A stretch of 64,000 nucleotides of DNA from Paralichthys olivaceus (taxonomy: Eukaryota; Chordata; Actinopteri; Pleuronectiformes; Paralichthyidae): positions 2,072,001 to 2,136,000 of the forward strand of contig NC_091096.1 in NCBI RefSeq assembly GCF_024713975.1. Direction: 5' to 3'. Within the stretch, counting starts at the first letter, position 1, and every line of letters begins with the position of its first letter. Below, piece by piece: positions 22,901 to 35,114 of this stretch. The notes beneath the pieces were generated by a model. It searched no databases. It saw only the letters and a program-made list of their open reading frames with translations, and was not told where the DNA came from. A program made the translations under genes and the position numbers.

Positions 22901-25900
22901 ATAAATCACAAGTAAACAAGCATTTGCATGTGGTGTGTTTACAAAGGCTTTACGTGACATCCACAGCTCTGCGTTCTGATTGGTGCTCACCTCCTTGGCA
23001 TTTAGAGCGCGCACAGCGAACGCTCTGTGAGCGCTCTTTGTCCCGGTTTGTATATTTAACCAAGTTACTGACTGGTGGTCCTCGGGGGAGGGTCACCGTG
23101 TGCTTGACCTCAATATTAAGGGTGAACTGGAAACACGGTGACAGTTTGACAAGTCTCTCTGAGAGTTTTACACGATAACAGATGAAGTGGATACAGGGCC
23201 AGCTCTGTCTTTGCTACCGGTTTGTGTCAGGCCCTCACAGACACTTCCTCCTGGTGCCGACAGAGGCCCGTCTCCGAGCTTCTGTAGATCTGAGTCATCA
23301 GGACGCAGGAAAAGATCACTGTGTTGCTTTTCTCACCTATTTCGTCCGTTCGTTAAAACAACACATTCCTCTGATGGAGAGATTTAATGAAACGAGAACG
23401 TGTGAAGACAGATGAGGACGGAGAAAAGAGACTGTGACTCATCCCTTCACGGTCGTCAGTTAATGTTGAGTGTCCTCTAATCAGGGGGGCGGGGCATGAA
23501 AGGTCAGAATCTGGACCACGTCTCCGGTAATGTGACGTTTATTTTACAGCCGTGAACAAAGTGCGGACGTGGGCTTTGGATCGGGAGGTGTTCCAGAACA
23601 TCATGAGGAGGACGGCGGAGACGCGACAAGAGCAGCACCGCAACTTCCTCCGAAGGTCAGAACCCAAGTTGTCAAAGCATCAGCTTACTGATATGATTCT
23701 CGTTGATTGATGACGTGCGACAACTTTGAGAATGACACGTACACTTCTGCTGCCTGATGTTCTCGACAGCCAATTAGGAACAAATATCTTTTAGAGGAAG
23801 TAAATATGGTTCATAAACACTTAGTCCGGATAAAACAAGCTAATGTCCAAATAGAATTAGGATCAGTTCATCTAGCAGGAAGTCGTAAAGCAGCGTAAAG
23901 AGCGAGAGCAGATGCCGACCAATCACAACGGAGTGGCTCAGCTGGCCAATCAGAGCAGACGTTTTGTATTTATAATAAAGTTTATGGTTTTAAATTTAAC
24001 ATCTTGGGAATAACTGACGTTAAAAACGTCCCTGCCATCATGTTTGTGCTCATTTGAACCGAATTGAAAATGAACGTTCATCATCTGTGTTTTTTCCGTC
24101 AGTGTTTCACTCTTGGCCAATCTACCGGAGGACAAGCTCAGCAAAATCGTGGACTGCCTGGAGGTGGTAAGTTATTCTGTCAGACTTGTCTTATGATTCT
24201 ACTGGAGGGACAATTTGACTTTTCATTGTATTGCGCAACTCTCTGGCAGCTCCCGCGAGCCCCGGCACTGCAGATAGCTGCTGTCAAAATATCATTACCA
24301 TTTGGCCATATACCATTACTGCATGTCAGCATATTCTGTCCACCTCCAGTCGGCAAGACCTCACAAATTACCTTGTTGATGAACAGAGCCGGTGTTATTC
24401 CTGTCATCGCCGGGCGCTGTATATTGTTACCATAATTATTTGACCAAGGCCCCAGAAAGTGTTTATTCAAATGGAGGGGGGGGGGTGATTTCTAAAAGAT
24501 GTGCGAGTGACAGGCTTTTGGTGTGAGAACACACAAGTGTGTGAGGGGGAATGTGTGCACAAGTGCATGTGTTGAAACGTGCAGGAGAAGGGCTCGCTTC
24601 ATTTCTCCTGCGTGAGCGTTGCATTTCAACAGCGAGAGGGAAAACTGAGCAGAGTCAAAAAAAAACAAAAAAAAACAGCTTTTCTCAGCGTCTTCTCACA
24701 ATGAAAACTTCAAGGTCGTTCCCTGCGATCGCTGCTCGTCCTGCTCATTTCCTCCTCTAGTGGAGAATTTCCTTATTCAGTCATTTCCAATGGAGCTGGG
24801 TGTGGGGTGTGGGGGGGATGTGGGGGGGGCTGTAACCTAATAGTGGTGCAGATGTTCGTTGAGAACTCGCCAGATAATATTGAAGCTTCTTGTCAAACAG
24901 TGGGGGAATGGAATGTGTGTGTTTGCATCTGTGTGTGTGTGTGTGTGTGTGTGTGAGAGTGTTGGGGGGGTGGGGGGGGGGTGCACCTTCTCTGTCAGGT
25001 CGAATCTGCAGATTGGAATTCGAACTGGAAAGATTCAATAGCCAAAAACAACGAACTCTGTCGAAAGTAGAAACACGAAAAAAAAAAAAAAAAACCAAAG
25101 ATAAAAATAACTCCTAATCTTTTCATTCACTCGGGATCCTGCAACGAAGCGTCGAGTAACGTGGAGCCTGAGGAGCGGCCGAGGGAGAGCGACTCAAAGT
25201 TAATGATATTTTCTTTGTGTTATCCCCGAGAAAAAGAAACACGTAGATACACTCAGCCTCCGTCAGACGAGCAGAATGTGGCGCTCTGCTGCAAGTGCAC
25301 AAGTCTCTGACATTAGAGATGTTCGGTGGCCCTGAGGGGAAATACACCGCCACTTAATACACACAACTAAACACCAGTCTGACAACTCACTGAAATACTC
25401 ACAACACACTGAAATACTCACAACACACTGAAATACTTACAACACAACAGAAGGGAACACTCACAAAGTGTTGCCAGTATTAGGTTGTGTTGTGAGTATT
25501 TGATTGAGTTGTTAGTTGTAGGTTGTGTTTTGAGAATCTGGAAGCATGCAGAGTATTTGGATATATTCCGAGTATCTGATTGTATTGTGAGTATTTGGAT
25601 GTTTCGAGAGTATCTGCTTGTGTTCTGAATATTCAGATGTGTTCAGGTTATTTGGGTTTAATGTGCGTTTTTGGTTTCGTTGTAAGTATTTGGACGTGTT
25701 CAGGGTATTTGGGTGTGTTGTGAGTTTGTGGTTGTCAGTATTTGGATTTGTTGTGAGTATTAGATGCTGCACAATAGAACAGACACACACAGGTTGTGAG
25801 AGCAGGATGTGACACTGACTTTTCAGACAACGATTGGTTTGTGTTGTGCGACCGCTTGATGTTAATCATGTACCATAATCGTCCCTTGAAGCAAAACAGA

Positions 25901-27178
25901 GCAGGTTGATTCTTAGAATAGATAAAATGGTTTGTGTTTGTTCTCTGACGGCGAAGAGTCGTTTAATTTAAGAATCCAAATGTTCACAAGCAGTCGTCCT
26001 CTCTTCTTCAAGTCTGTCCGGCAACGTCTTTTCCAAATGTGCTTCCACACGGAAGAGTTGGGAGAGAAAAAAATCCACAATCCTCGTTCCAAGCAAAAAA
26101 TATCCAGCGAACTTCATCCGACGAGTCCGAGCGAATCAAATCAAAGAGGCAGCCTCCGGAGTCTGTTTGGTTGTTGTCAGGACAGAGTTTCTGTGCCGAG
26201 CCATCGTGACGGGACATCGACACAAAGATGAGTTTCATTCTAAAAGGTTGTCATTGTTAGAAGGTGCCCGCTGCAGCTCGACTGCCGAAGCCTCGCATGA
26301 ACCTCAGATTAACGTTGGAATGTATTTTTATACAGACGACTGTGGATGTGATGTTAAACTAACACTGGAGGCACATTAGAGAGGAGATCTCTGAATGAGC
26401 AGTGAACCTGAGGGCACCTGACACTCTGCTGAAGAAACAAACCGCAAACTCACACGAGACGATTAAATGAGACACTGACACGAAGAAGATCCTTCGTCAG
26501 TTTGCACCGTTAAGATCCAAGTGTTTTCAACGTGTCACCACTTTGTTTAAGACTCAAAGGACCTGGTTTGAGTTTAAGTTGGGAAAGATTAACATTGTTA
26601 GAAGACGACTAGTATCTCTGGTGTCCAAACTTAATACCACGCCGTGTCCTGCGCTCCGATTGGCATCGAATTATCTAGATATTGATCGTGCTAGAATCCT
26701 CGTTGGAGGAGGCGACGTGTCGGTGAACCTCTCGTTTTTCAGTCGTTCTCTTATAGCGGTTGATGATTGCGGATCGAACTTTGATTTGGGGGCAAATATT
26801 ACATATCGTATCCTTTAAAAAGTGTAAAAACTTACAGAACGTACTCATATAGAAACAAACACAATGTCTGACATCCTGTTACACGGACTATGTACGTTTT
26901 TCATACATAAAAAAATGCAAATGTATTGGAATGTCTGTGTTACTTATGCATTTGACACCTTTTTAAAAATCACTCATGTCAGAAGTGATTTCTCAACAGC
27001 TCCTTGAATGCAGCACGGTGCTTTCAAGGAGCTGCAGAAGACTGTGTCGGTCTTAAAAAACAGGTCCGGTCCTTCGTCTTGATTTAATGAAGCCGACAGA
27101 GAGAGAGACACGTGCTGTTTGGATCTGTGACTGGTCGATCGACTGTCGCTGCAGATAGGAACGATTGCTGCTAAAGCC

Positions 27179-27214
<36 letters not shown>

Positions 27215-30200
27215 CAAACCCATTTAGAGCAGATCGATGTCAAAGATAAGGAGAAGGGGATCTCAGGCTTTTTAGCCAAAGCCTCCTCTGTCTTCCCTGA
27301 AAAGATAAATGTCTGACCCCAGTTCCGGATCTGCAGCTCGGCAGCTCGGCTTCAACAAACCCGAGACACAATTCAAACGCTGTCGCTCCCCTGCACAGCC
27401 TCTGTGTCACCCAGACAGTCTTTATAAACAAAACTGTGGCGTGTTGTCTCCGCTGTCATGGACGGGTGTTAAACCGGCCTCTCCTGAAGCGTAAACGGGA
27501 CGTAAACAAGCTCGGGCGCTCGAGGAAAATGCCACTTGTGTCAAGAGTTTGGACAGTAAACACCGGGGAATGTTTACGCGTGGTTGCTCTGATTTCTTTG
27601 TCTTCCACCACAGTCCTCTGCAGTCCAACGGATTACAGCCGTGAGCGGTTGTCTCAGCTGCGGGAAACCCCGTTCCAGGGAATGCCTCGTCCCGGTCACC
27701 TTCACTCTCTGCACTTCTTCCCCTGAACGCTTTAGCTCGGCTCGCTGACTCAGCAGTCTGGCGGCGGCGCTGCGGCGGGGACGGTGTGTCGGGTTTGGTA
27801 AATGGACCGAGTTGCAGGGTCGTGTCTTTGAATGAGAGCTGCGAACAGACGGAGGGAACAAACTGTTCCTCTGTGTTTAATTCAGGAATATTTCAAAGTG
27901 TCGCTCAGTTTTATGAAGCTCGTAAAACTTGAGCTAAACACTGAAACGATCTCTCTCAGCGGAGCGAGATCTTACTCCTGCAGCAGCTGGACAGAGAGCG
28001 ACTCGGCCTTCACACGTCTGAGACTACAGCGTCGGTTTATACCAGAGGAACCGATTATTTCTGATTCACGATCCGTCCTAAATCAGGGTAGAAGGCGCTG
28101 TATATTTCTCCTGCAGTTATAGCGACGCCTCGGGCTGTGTAACTTATTCTTCCAGGTAAAACTGAAGCAAAGTCCCATTTCAGGGACCGAATCCCTCGGA
28201 GGCACCAGTCTACGAAGGTGTCGCCTCCGTGGACCGAGTGAGACGTCTAGACTACATAGGATTTCCTACCAGCTTGTGCCGCTCTTACATCGTTAGCTTC
28301 TTACAGCAGCTGCACTTACTGCAGCACCTGCGTAGCTAGCTTGTTAGCTTCGTCACCGGTGTGCGATGAATCCTGGGAAAGGTTGGCCTGCCAGTTGCTC
28401 AGGATCGGTATTTGTCTGTGGAGCGTTTAAAGTGAATTAAAGTAAAAGTTAATTGTTATTATATGAAACAGGATGCTGCTGCACGTACAGTCCGTTTTAC
28501 ATAAACATTCAATATTAACCTCGACCGGTGTCAAACACAAGATTGACCGACATCAAATTCAGCCGATGATCATAAGTATAATTAAAGTGTGTCGTTAACC
28601 CCACGAGCCCCAAAGTCCTCGTCCGACCAGACTGAGACACTCTGAGTGACGAACATCATCGACGGCTGAACCGCAGCTCTGATCCCGCAGGGGGCCGGCT
28701 ACCAGGAATCAACCCGAGCCGCTCGATGGTTAAATCAATGTGACGCTTCAGTTCTGACCGCCATCTCTCCCCCCCCACCCCCCCCCCTCTCTCCCTCTCT
28801 CCCTCTGCACATTAGGAGTACTATGACAAGGGGGAGTATGTCATCCGGGAGGGCGAGGAGGGCAGCACCTTCTACATCATCGCCCAGGGAAAGGTAATGT
28901 GAAAAAAAAAACACAAGCACCACAAAGTCCTCTCCGAAACCTCGATGATGTGACCTTCATCTGTTTATTAGAAGCATTCGCTGACTGTGGAAGAGGAAAA
29001 TGAATATTGAATAGAAGCAGCTGCAGGAAACGTAAGTTCTGATATTTCGTCATCCGTCCCGTCTGCAGACGTTTCAACAGCACTGACCTCAGTTCAGTTC
29101 CTCAGTTCAGACAAAACTGCAAAATGTCTTTAACGCACTGAAGTGGAAGCAGCTTCAGTCTAAAGGATTTCCCCGTCAGTCAGCGCGAGCGTTGAACGGC
29201 TGCAGAGGAAGTAAATGTGCCGCGTGATGGAGGTGAATTAACTGAGTCCGACGCTCATTTCACTTTCCTTCAGTAACAAGGTTTAAACCATAGACTGTAC
29301 ATAAAGAGGTTTAAACAGAATGTTGGGTCAAACTCCGTGTGAGCGTGTGAGGTGTGGGACCCGTCGGCCCGATGAGTCAGCAACCTGACACCGCGGCGCT
29401 GAGGGCGATGGAGAGGGGCCAGAGCCGTCCACCGGGGACTTTCAAAATGCCATTACGAGCCAATGTGAGACAGCGGCTCCTCAGCGCCGAGCCAACCGCA
29501 CCAGAGAGAGACACATGTTGTTTGGGAGGAAGGGGGCTAATACAGGAAATGGCTCCGCTACGCCCCCCCCCCCTCTTGTACCTCCTGACCGGAGAGGGAA
29601 TAAACTCTGAGAGCGCCTGCCACCAGAAAAAACAAGGGAAGTGAAGGTCACCGAGGTCAAATGTGACACTTAGTTAAAACACACCACCGCGGCTATGATG
29701 TCATTGAGGCCTTCCCTCGGCAGGAGGACGCCACGCCGGTCTGACCTCGGCTGGGGTGAAACCACTGGTTTTTAAAGCCTCGCAAATTACAGACGGGTTT
29801 CACAACATCAAGGTCGCTGCAGTGTTTGTGTTGAAAACCCGCGTTTGAGATGCCACTTGATCAGAACCCATCGTGTTCCACTTACTATAATTGAACGTGT
29901 CGATTGTTTTTAGAATCCTTTCATTTTCTTTTTCGATGCACTGTGAAAATATACGTGGAGAAAATTGAGAGCACCTGTGAAAGCTCCGGCTGTGAACTGT
30001 GAAACTAGCAGAGTGTAAAGGAAGCGTGCCGTTGTGCAGGTGAAGGTGACCCAGACCACCGAGGCCCACAAGGTGCCGCAGATCATCAACACGCTGCAGA
30101 AGGGGGATTACTTCGGAGAGAAAGCACTCATCAGGTAAAATAACAGATCGCGAGCCGGGAGAGAAATGTTTTAACAGCTATTGCACGTTACGTTAATTTC

Positions 30201-33200
30201 ACTCACGTGCGTTTTGAAAGAAACTAATCCTCAAACCTTTATCAAAACAGTCGAGGGGTCGGAAATGTGTTTATTTTTGTGCACGTGTTTTTTCAGTGAC
30301 GACGTCAGGTCAGCGAATATCGTGGCAGAAGAGAACGGGGTGGAATGTCTCGTCATCGACAGAGAGTGAGAGGAGCTTTGTTTCCTAACCGTGTCACTTC
30401 CTGTGTGTTCACTCTGCATCTTAATGACGGTGGTGGCTCAGCAGAAATATCAGTTCACTAGTTCTGTTTGTTATTCTCTGTTAAATTGGGGAAAATGTAA
30501 AAAAAAACTATGTTTAAGAAAGAAAGAAAGAATGAAAATCTTGGATTCGCTCGTTTGTCCTGATCCATAATTGAATAAGAGTTTTACAAAAATCTGTTTT
30601 TGTGATCATGCTAACAGACACATGTTGTTTTTGTTCTCTACAGGACATTCGATCAGACGGTGGGCACCTTCAACGAGCTGCAGAAGTACCTCCAGGGCTA
30701 CGTGGCAACGCTCGATCGTGACGACAAGAAGAGACATGCCAGGTAGACGCGGTGCCAGAGACATGAAGAGAAAGCTGTGTTAACGGTCTGAACCGCTCTC
30801 ATAGAGCCGCCACTGTGAGAGCAGCTGGCAGAACGAAGTGCACGGAGAAGTTCTCCATCAGTGAAGCCGTTTGAGTTTTATTTCTATGGAGTAATCAGGT
30901 TATTGAGGTTTTTAAGGAAGGAGGAGACACGTTGTGGGACGAGGAGACACGTCATCGTAAAAAATGATGCATTAACTGGTCAGAAGGTGTTTTTTTGCTA
31001 AAAGTGAAAACAGAAACTAAACCCACCTGTCGTCGTCATATTTGGAATTCCGTGGATTAAGCGTCGAGGGCCCTCTGTCCGTCTCTGTCTCCGTCCAGGA
31101 AGTCGGTGTCACGCCACCAGAGTCAGCCGCTGCCTCCTGATGTCGTCCAGCTGAAGGACATGGTGTCGGTGTTCCCTCCGTCCAAACCCTTCGACCACCT
31201 GGACACCATCGCTACACTCGGGGTCGGTGGCTTTGGACGAGTAGAACTGGTGAGTGTGCATCATAGATGATATGATCTTTGACTGACTGACCAATTAACC
31301 AATTAACTAACTAACTAACTATCTATCACCCCCCCCCCCCCTCCTCTGCAGGTGAAGGTGAAGGGCAAAGACATCACCTTCGCTCTGAAGGTCATCAAGA
31401 AGAAGCACGTGGTGGACAACAGACAGGAGGAGCACATCCACTCTGAGAGGAAGATCCTCGCCGAGGCTCGCTCACCTTTCGTCGTCAAGTCAGTCCTCTA
31501 AACACTTTTCCATCTCTTCTCCCACACGATGAAGCTCTGCTCCATTAGTCGAGGAAAAAAACCGGCGCGGAGCTTATTAGTTTTTGATGAGATCACGGTC
31601 GAGGCCTCGAGCAGATTCCATCTCCTCGGCGGAGCAGGACGGCTGCAAGTGCAGAGACGTCCGCTGAGGAAATGTCATTATTTGTTTTGAAATATTGCAG
31701 CGGCGGCTTTTCTTTGCTGATGATCCAGTTTCTCCAGATGCAGCGGAACAGACTCTGATATTAAAGTCGTTCTTCACTCTGACCTCCTCTTCGCACCCGC
31801 TCTGTATTTATTGTACATTTTTCATGTGTTCGTGGATTTAACATCACCTCCGTTATCTCCAGTGACAAACTCTGATGTTGATCATGCTCCTGGGTCTCTA
31901 ACATTTTTAAGAAGCAACAATTTGAGCAGGAACTTCTTTAAATATTGATCATGGTGCTCTAATGGTGAAAGTGATTATCGATATTTAAATTAAAGAACGA
32001 GATCAGAGAAAACATCCGGCATATTTTCACCATCAGGAAAATAATTTTAGATTTTACTTGAATGCACCAATTCGGGTTTTGAGTAAAACCTGAATATTGA
32101 GAACGAGAAAATCATATATCAAACAAATACCAAATACATAGAGAATGAACCAATGTAAATAAACATTTAAATAGATAATTAAATAAATATTGTGAGAAAA
32201 GCTCAGATCTGTTGATCTTTAACAAACTGGAGATCCGTCGAGCTCGGGCTCAAATATAAAACAACATGTGTTCAGTTGCTCATGAAAGACAGAGCAGCCG
32301 TGATGTCCTGGTCAAAACTTTTTACCGAACTTCTCTCGTCTGTGCTTCTGTTCTCAGACTCTATCGAACGTTCAGGGACAACAAATACGTGTACATGCTG
32401 CTGGAGGCGTGTCTGGGCGGAGAGATCTGGAGCCTGCTCAGAGACAGGTAGGACGAAGCAGCCGCTGACCCATGACTCGTGTGTCGTCTCATTTTAAAAG
32501 CTCGTTATCGTAAATGAAGCGCTGCCTGTAAGTGAGTTCAGGTGGATTCTCTCAATAACGTCTCTTCCTCTGCCAGCTGACATATTAAATCACGCTTGTC
32601 TGGTCTTACCTGCAGGGGGAGCTTCGACGAGCCCGTCGCCAAATTCTGTGTCGGCTGCGTCACGGAGGCGTTCGACTACCTCCATCGCAAAGGTGTCCTC
32701 TACCGAGACCTGAAGCCGGAGAACCTCATGCTGGACACTGAGGGATACATCAAACTGGTGAGTGGGATCCAATGTGTTCCGTCCAGAAAACACGACGTCG
32801 CCACAGGTTTTGGTTTTTCAAATGTTTGATTAACTCTGTGTTTGCAGGTCGACTTTGGGTTTGCCAAGAAGATCCGATGCGGCCAAAAGACCTGGACGTT
32901 CTGTGGGACCCCGGAGTACGTGGCCCCAGAGATCATCCTCAACAAAGGCCACAACTTCAGCGTGGACTTCTGGTCTCTGGGCATCCTGGTGTTTGAGCTC
33001 CTTACCGGCAGGTGAGTGTCTGCGCCTCACGTCTGCAGCCGGACGTCAGGAGACTGAACGAAATGAAACCCGTTTGTCTTCCACCGCCCCACAGTCCTCC
33101 GTTCTCAGGGAGCGACCAGATGATGACGTACACGTTCATCCTGAAAGGCATCGAGAAAATGGACTTCCCCAAGAAGATCAGCAAGAGACCTGAGGACCTC

Positions 33201-34023
33201 ATCCGCAAGTTGTGCAGGTACGACATCACACGTGTCAATCCTGAAACCGGCCACGCTTACTACACGAACTCTGCCAACCAGTATCTCCGATCACGTCCTG
33301 CTGACGGGCGAACAAACCAAGTTTTGTGTTTTCCAGTCAACGTTTTCCAGATGTGCAACTAAATCAACAGGAGGCGAAGTCCCGGAATGTCTTAAAGCAC
33401 TCAAAGCGTTTCTCACTCTGGTCTGACTTTACAGGCGAAATCCCTCAGAGCGACTGGGCAACCTCAAAAATGGAATCACCGATATCAAGAAACACAGGTA
33501 AGAAGGAAGTGACGCATGTCGTCTCTTTTAGCTGCAGTGATTAGCACTAACCGAACATGAGGAGCGTGGGCCGGTGGTTTACGACCTTCTGGCTGATTAG
33601 ATCATCACTCGCTGCGAAACATATCGAAAAGACTTATTACATTCGTGCTACAGTCACTGAAATAACTACTTATACTTACAAATAACATGTTTGGGCTTTT
33701 ACTTAACTCGTGTTTTTGTTCTATAATGTGTCTGAAGGTGGTTCAATGGTTTCAACTGGGACGGACTGAAGGCGAGGACTCTGTCGTCTCCACTGAGAAG
33801 AGAGGTGAGTGGAGACAATCGTCCAAACTTAGAAGAAGAAGAAGACACAAGAAGTGAACTTGAGATCGTTGCAGATTTAAAATTCCTGTTTTTACAAAAC
33901 AAAATGTTGTCTTCTCGTCCTCAAAAGGTCAGTGGGCCGACAGATCACAGCTACTTTGACAGTTACCCTGCAGATGAGGACAGTCCTCCTGAGGAGCTGT
34001 CTGGTTGGGACATGGACTTCTAA
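16958..34023 (+). CDS. prkg2: prkg2, cGMP-dependent protein kinase type II, complete, 18 coding exons
   Basis: This serine/threonine kinase is activated by cGMP and in vertebrates is anchored at membranes by N-myristoylation. Exons: 16958-17469, 20179-20345, 22423-22536, 23550-23655, 24103-24166, 28816-28893, 30040-30134, 30297-30365, 30644-30742, 31099-31249, 31352-31488, 32358-32447, 32616-32757, 32848-33011, 33095-33217, 33435-33497, 33738-33804, 33928-34023. The total is 2337 nt, or 778 residues plus TAA (human about 762). Order of parts: MGNGS myristoylation signal; coiled coil about 33-95; inhibitory segment with [10 protein letters not shown]; cyclic-nucleotide domain A with FGELA 248-252 and RTA 259-261; domain B with FGEKA 372-376 and RSA 383-385; kinase domain with glycine loop GVGGFGRV 476-483, Lys498, YRDLKPEN (Asp592), DFG 610-612 and activation-loop Thr625 in [10 protein letters not shown]-tail ending ELSGWDMDF. 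The start has a strong Kozak context (ACCATGG). No lesion was seen. All exon phases agree. Confidence 0.97.
17470..20178 (+). other. prkg2 intron after the first coding exon
   Basis: It contains the interspersed copy B (17750-17836), a short (TA)n near 18453-18468, and C-runs at about 18690-18700 and 18852-18871. No exon is supported. Confidence 0.55.
17750..17836. repeat. short interspersed repeat, copy B
   Basis: CCACTAGGGGGCGATCGAGATGCTTTGG is followed by a shortened TTCA...GCCGTCATATCGTCCATCTTTATATTCAGTTTATAG. It has the same block order as copy A, with a small deletion. It lies in the first coding-region intron of prkg2. Confidence 0.65.
20819..20886. repeat. fragment of a related interspersed repeat
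   Basis: GTGGAGTCGCCCTCTGCAGG then GGCACTTCTGCATTGGCTTCATTTT resembles a teleost repeat that shares the CGCCC(C)CTG core of copies A-D but has a different flank. It lies in a prkg2 intron. The identification is from memory. Confidence 0.4.
21785..21867 (+). repeat. tRNA-like SINE fragment
   Basis: GTACCGTCGCCTCACAACAACAAGG followed by TTCTTGGTTCGAATCCCTGC contains a B-box-like GGTTCGAATCC and then a GCGTTGAGTTTTTT segment. This resembles the widespread fish repeat with CGCCTCACAGC...GGTTCGAATCCC. The A-box half and a cloverleaf are not intact, so it is not a tRNA gene. Confidence 0.5.
25371..25780. repeat. degenerate ~20-base tandem array with an orientation switch
   Basis: At 25389-25445 a 19-base unit, ACTGAAATACTCACAACAC, is repeated three times. 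From about 25468 to 25775 the reverse-complement theme, TGTTGTGAGTATTTGGAT with many variants, is repeated irregularly about a dozen times. The two halves are thus complementary in consensus. It lies in the 4.6 kb prkg2 intron 24167-28815. Confidence 0.75.
27181..27212. repeat. (CA)n microsatellite
   Basis: A pure CA tract of about 32 bases in a prkg2 intron. Confidence 0.9.
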
Positions 34024-34045
34024 AAACCCGTCTTTTCCTTCAGGT

Positions 34046-34048
<3 letters not shown>

Positions 34049-34079
<31 letters not shown>
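34049..34079 (+). repeat. (TG)n in the prkg2 3' UTR
   Basis: A TG tract of about 31 bases starting about 25 bases after the prkg2 stop codon. Confidence 0.9.
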
Positions 34080-34082
<3 letters not shown>

Positions 34083-34645
34083 ACCCCTGGACGGTTCGAG
34101 CGTTAGAAGCTTTGTTGTCTCGGCCGAGGTTTCAAAGTGGGAGACGTCACGAGTTGCAGCGTTAGCTTTGCTCAATCAGCCTCCGGGCCAGAAAGTGAAA
34201 GTGTGCGTGACGTTCTCGAGCTTCAGCTCATCAGTGCTGCGGAGGGAGAGATCACTGAAACAGATCAGTGTCTTATTTCACACTGTTATGTTTTTACATT
34301 CCTTAATCAATCTGCACCCATTTAATAATCTCTTACAGAAACCTCTAAATGTTTATTGTTCTCCGGGCCCTCATGACGGCTCCAGATGTGGCTGGTAGGG
34401 AAACTTGCGACGCAGCTGCAAGGTCTTTTATTTCCTGCAGCTGAGGAGCCGAGGGAGCTGCTGGTTAGATGTTTGCAGGTTGTTTACGGCTGCGGAGGAA
34501 TTGAGGTGTGTGGGCAGAAGGTAGAATACGTGTGGAGAACAAAGGCAGAGGGAAGAAACTCCACTTTACCGCTCAGCCGGCTTCAAACCACAACACACCG
34601 CAGCACAAACAGGATTTTAATTTGTGCTCAGAAGCTGCAAGAGTC

Positions 34646-34646
<1 letters not shown>

Positions 34647-34697
<51 letters not shown>
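34647..34697 (+). repeat. (AC)n in the prkg2 3' UTR
   Basis: An AC tract of about 51 bases, complementary in the transcript to the TG tracts on either side. Confidence 0.9.
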
Positions 34698-34700
<3 letters not shown>

Positions 34701-34956
34701 GAACACAAACACCTTCTGCTCTTCATGGAGGAGCGTGAGCATCATCCAGCAGTTTTTATGGTTTTAGAGCGATTACCAGGAGATTCTCAGGAGCTCGGGT
34801 TGAAGTTAAAGTATTTTTTCTTTTAAAACACTGAAGATTTTACAGTAAATGAACTGTGTCTATTTGTAAATACACTGTAAAGCACAATCATCCCAAATAC
34901 ACAATGTACACAATCCAGGCTGCGTGTTCCTTCATGTAAACATGAACACACATAGC

Positions 34957-34957
<1 letters not shown>

Positions 34958-35041
<84 letters not shown>
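34958..35041. repeat. long (AT)n microsatellite
   Basis: A pure AT tract of about 84 bases, self-complementary, within the prkg2 3' UTR. A TG-rich tract follows at 35061-35113. Confidence 0.9.
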
Positions 35042-35042
<1 letters not shown>

Positions 35043-35080
35043 TGTTTGTACGTAGACTCGTGTGTGTATGGATGTGTGTA

Positions 35081-35114
<34 letters not shown>

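Larger units (their letters stand above)
24167..28815 (+). other. prkg2 intron between the cyclic-nucleotide domain exons
   Basis: This is the largest prkg2 intron in the window (4.6 kb). It contains a complex non-repetitive block at about 24170-24450, a (GT)n at 24931-24955, an A-run at about 25078-25094, the degenerate array at 25371-25780 and a (CA)n at 27181-27212. It ends in an extended C/T-rich tract before the acceptor at 28815. No coding exon other than the flanking ones is supported. Confidence 0.6.

Noticed and set aside
25371..25780. CRISPR-like array
   Set aside because: The units are contiguous and degenerate without unique spacers, and the context is a vertebrate intron.
26543..26818. 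91-codon open frame in the large prkg2 intron
   Set aside because: It has no recognised domain, and the prkg2 frame joins 24166 to 28816 perfectly without it.
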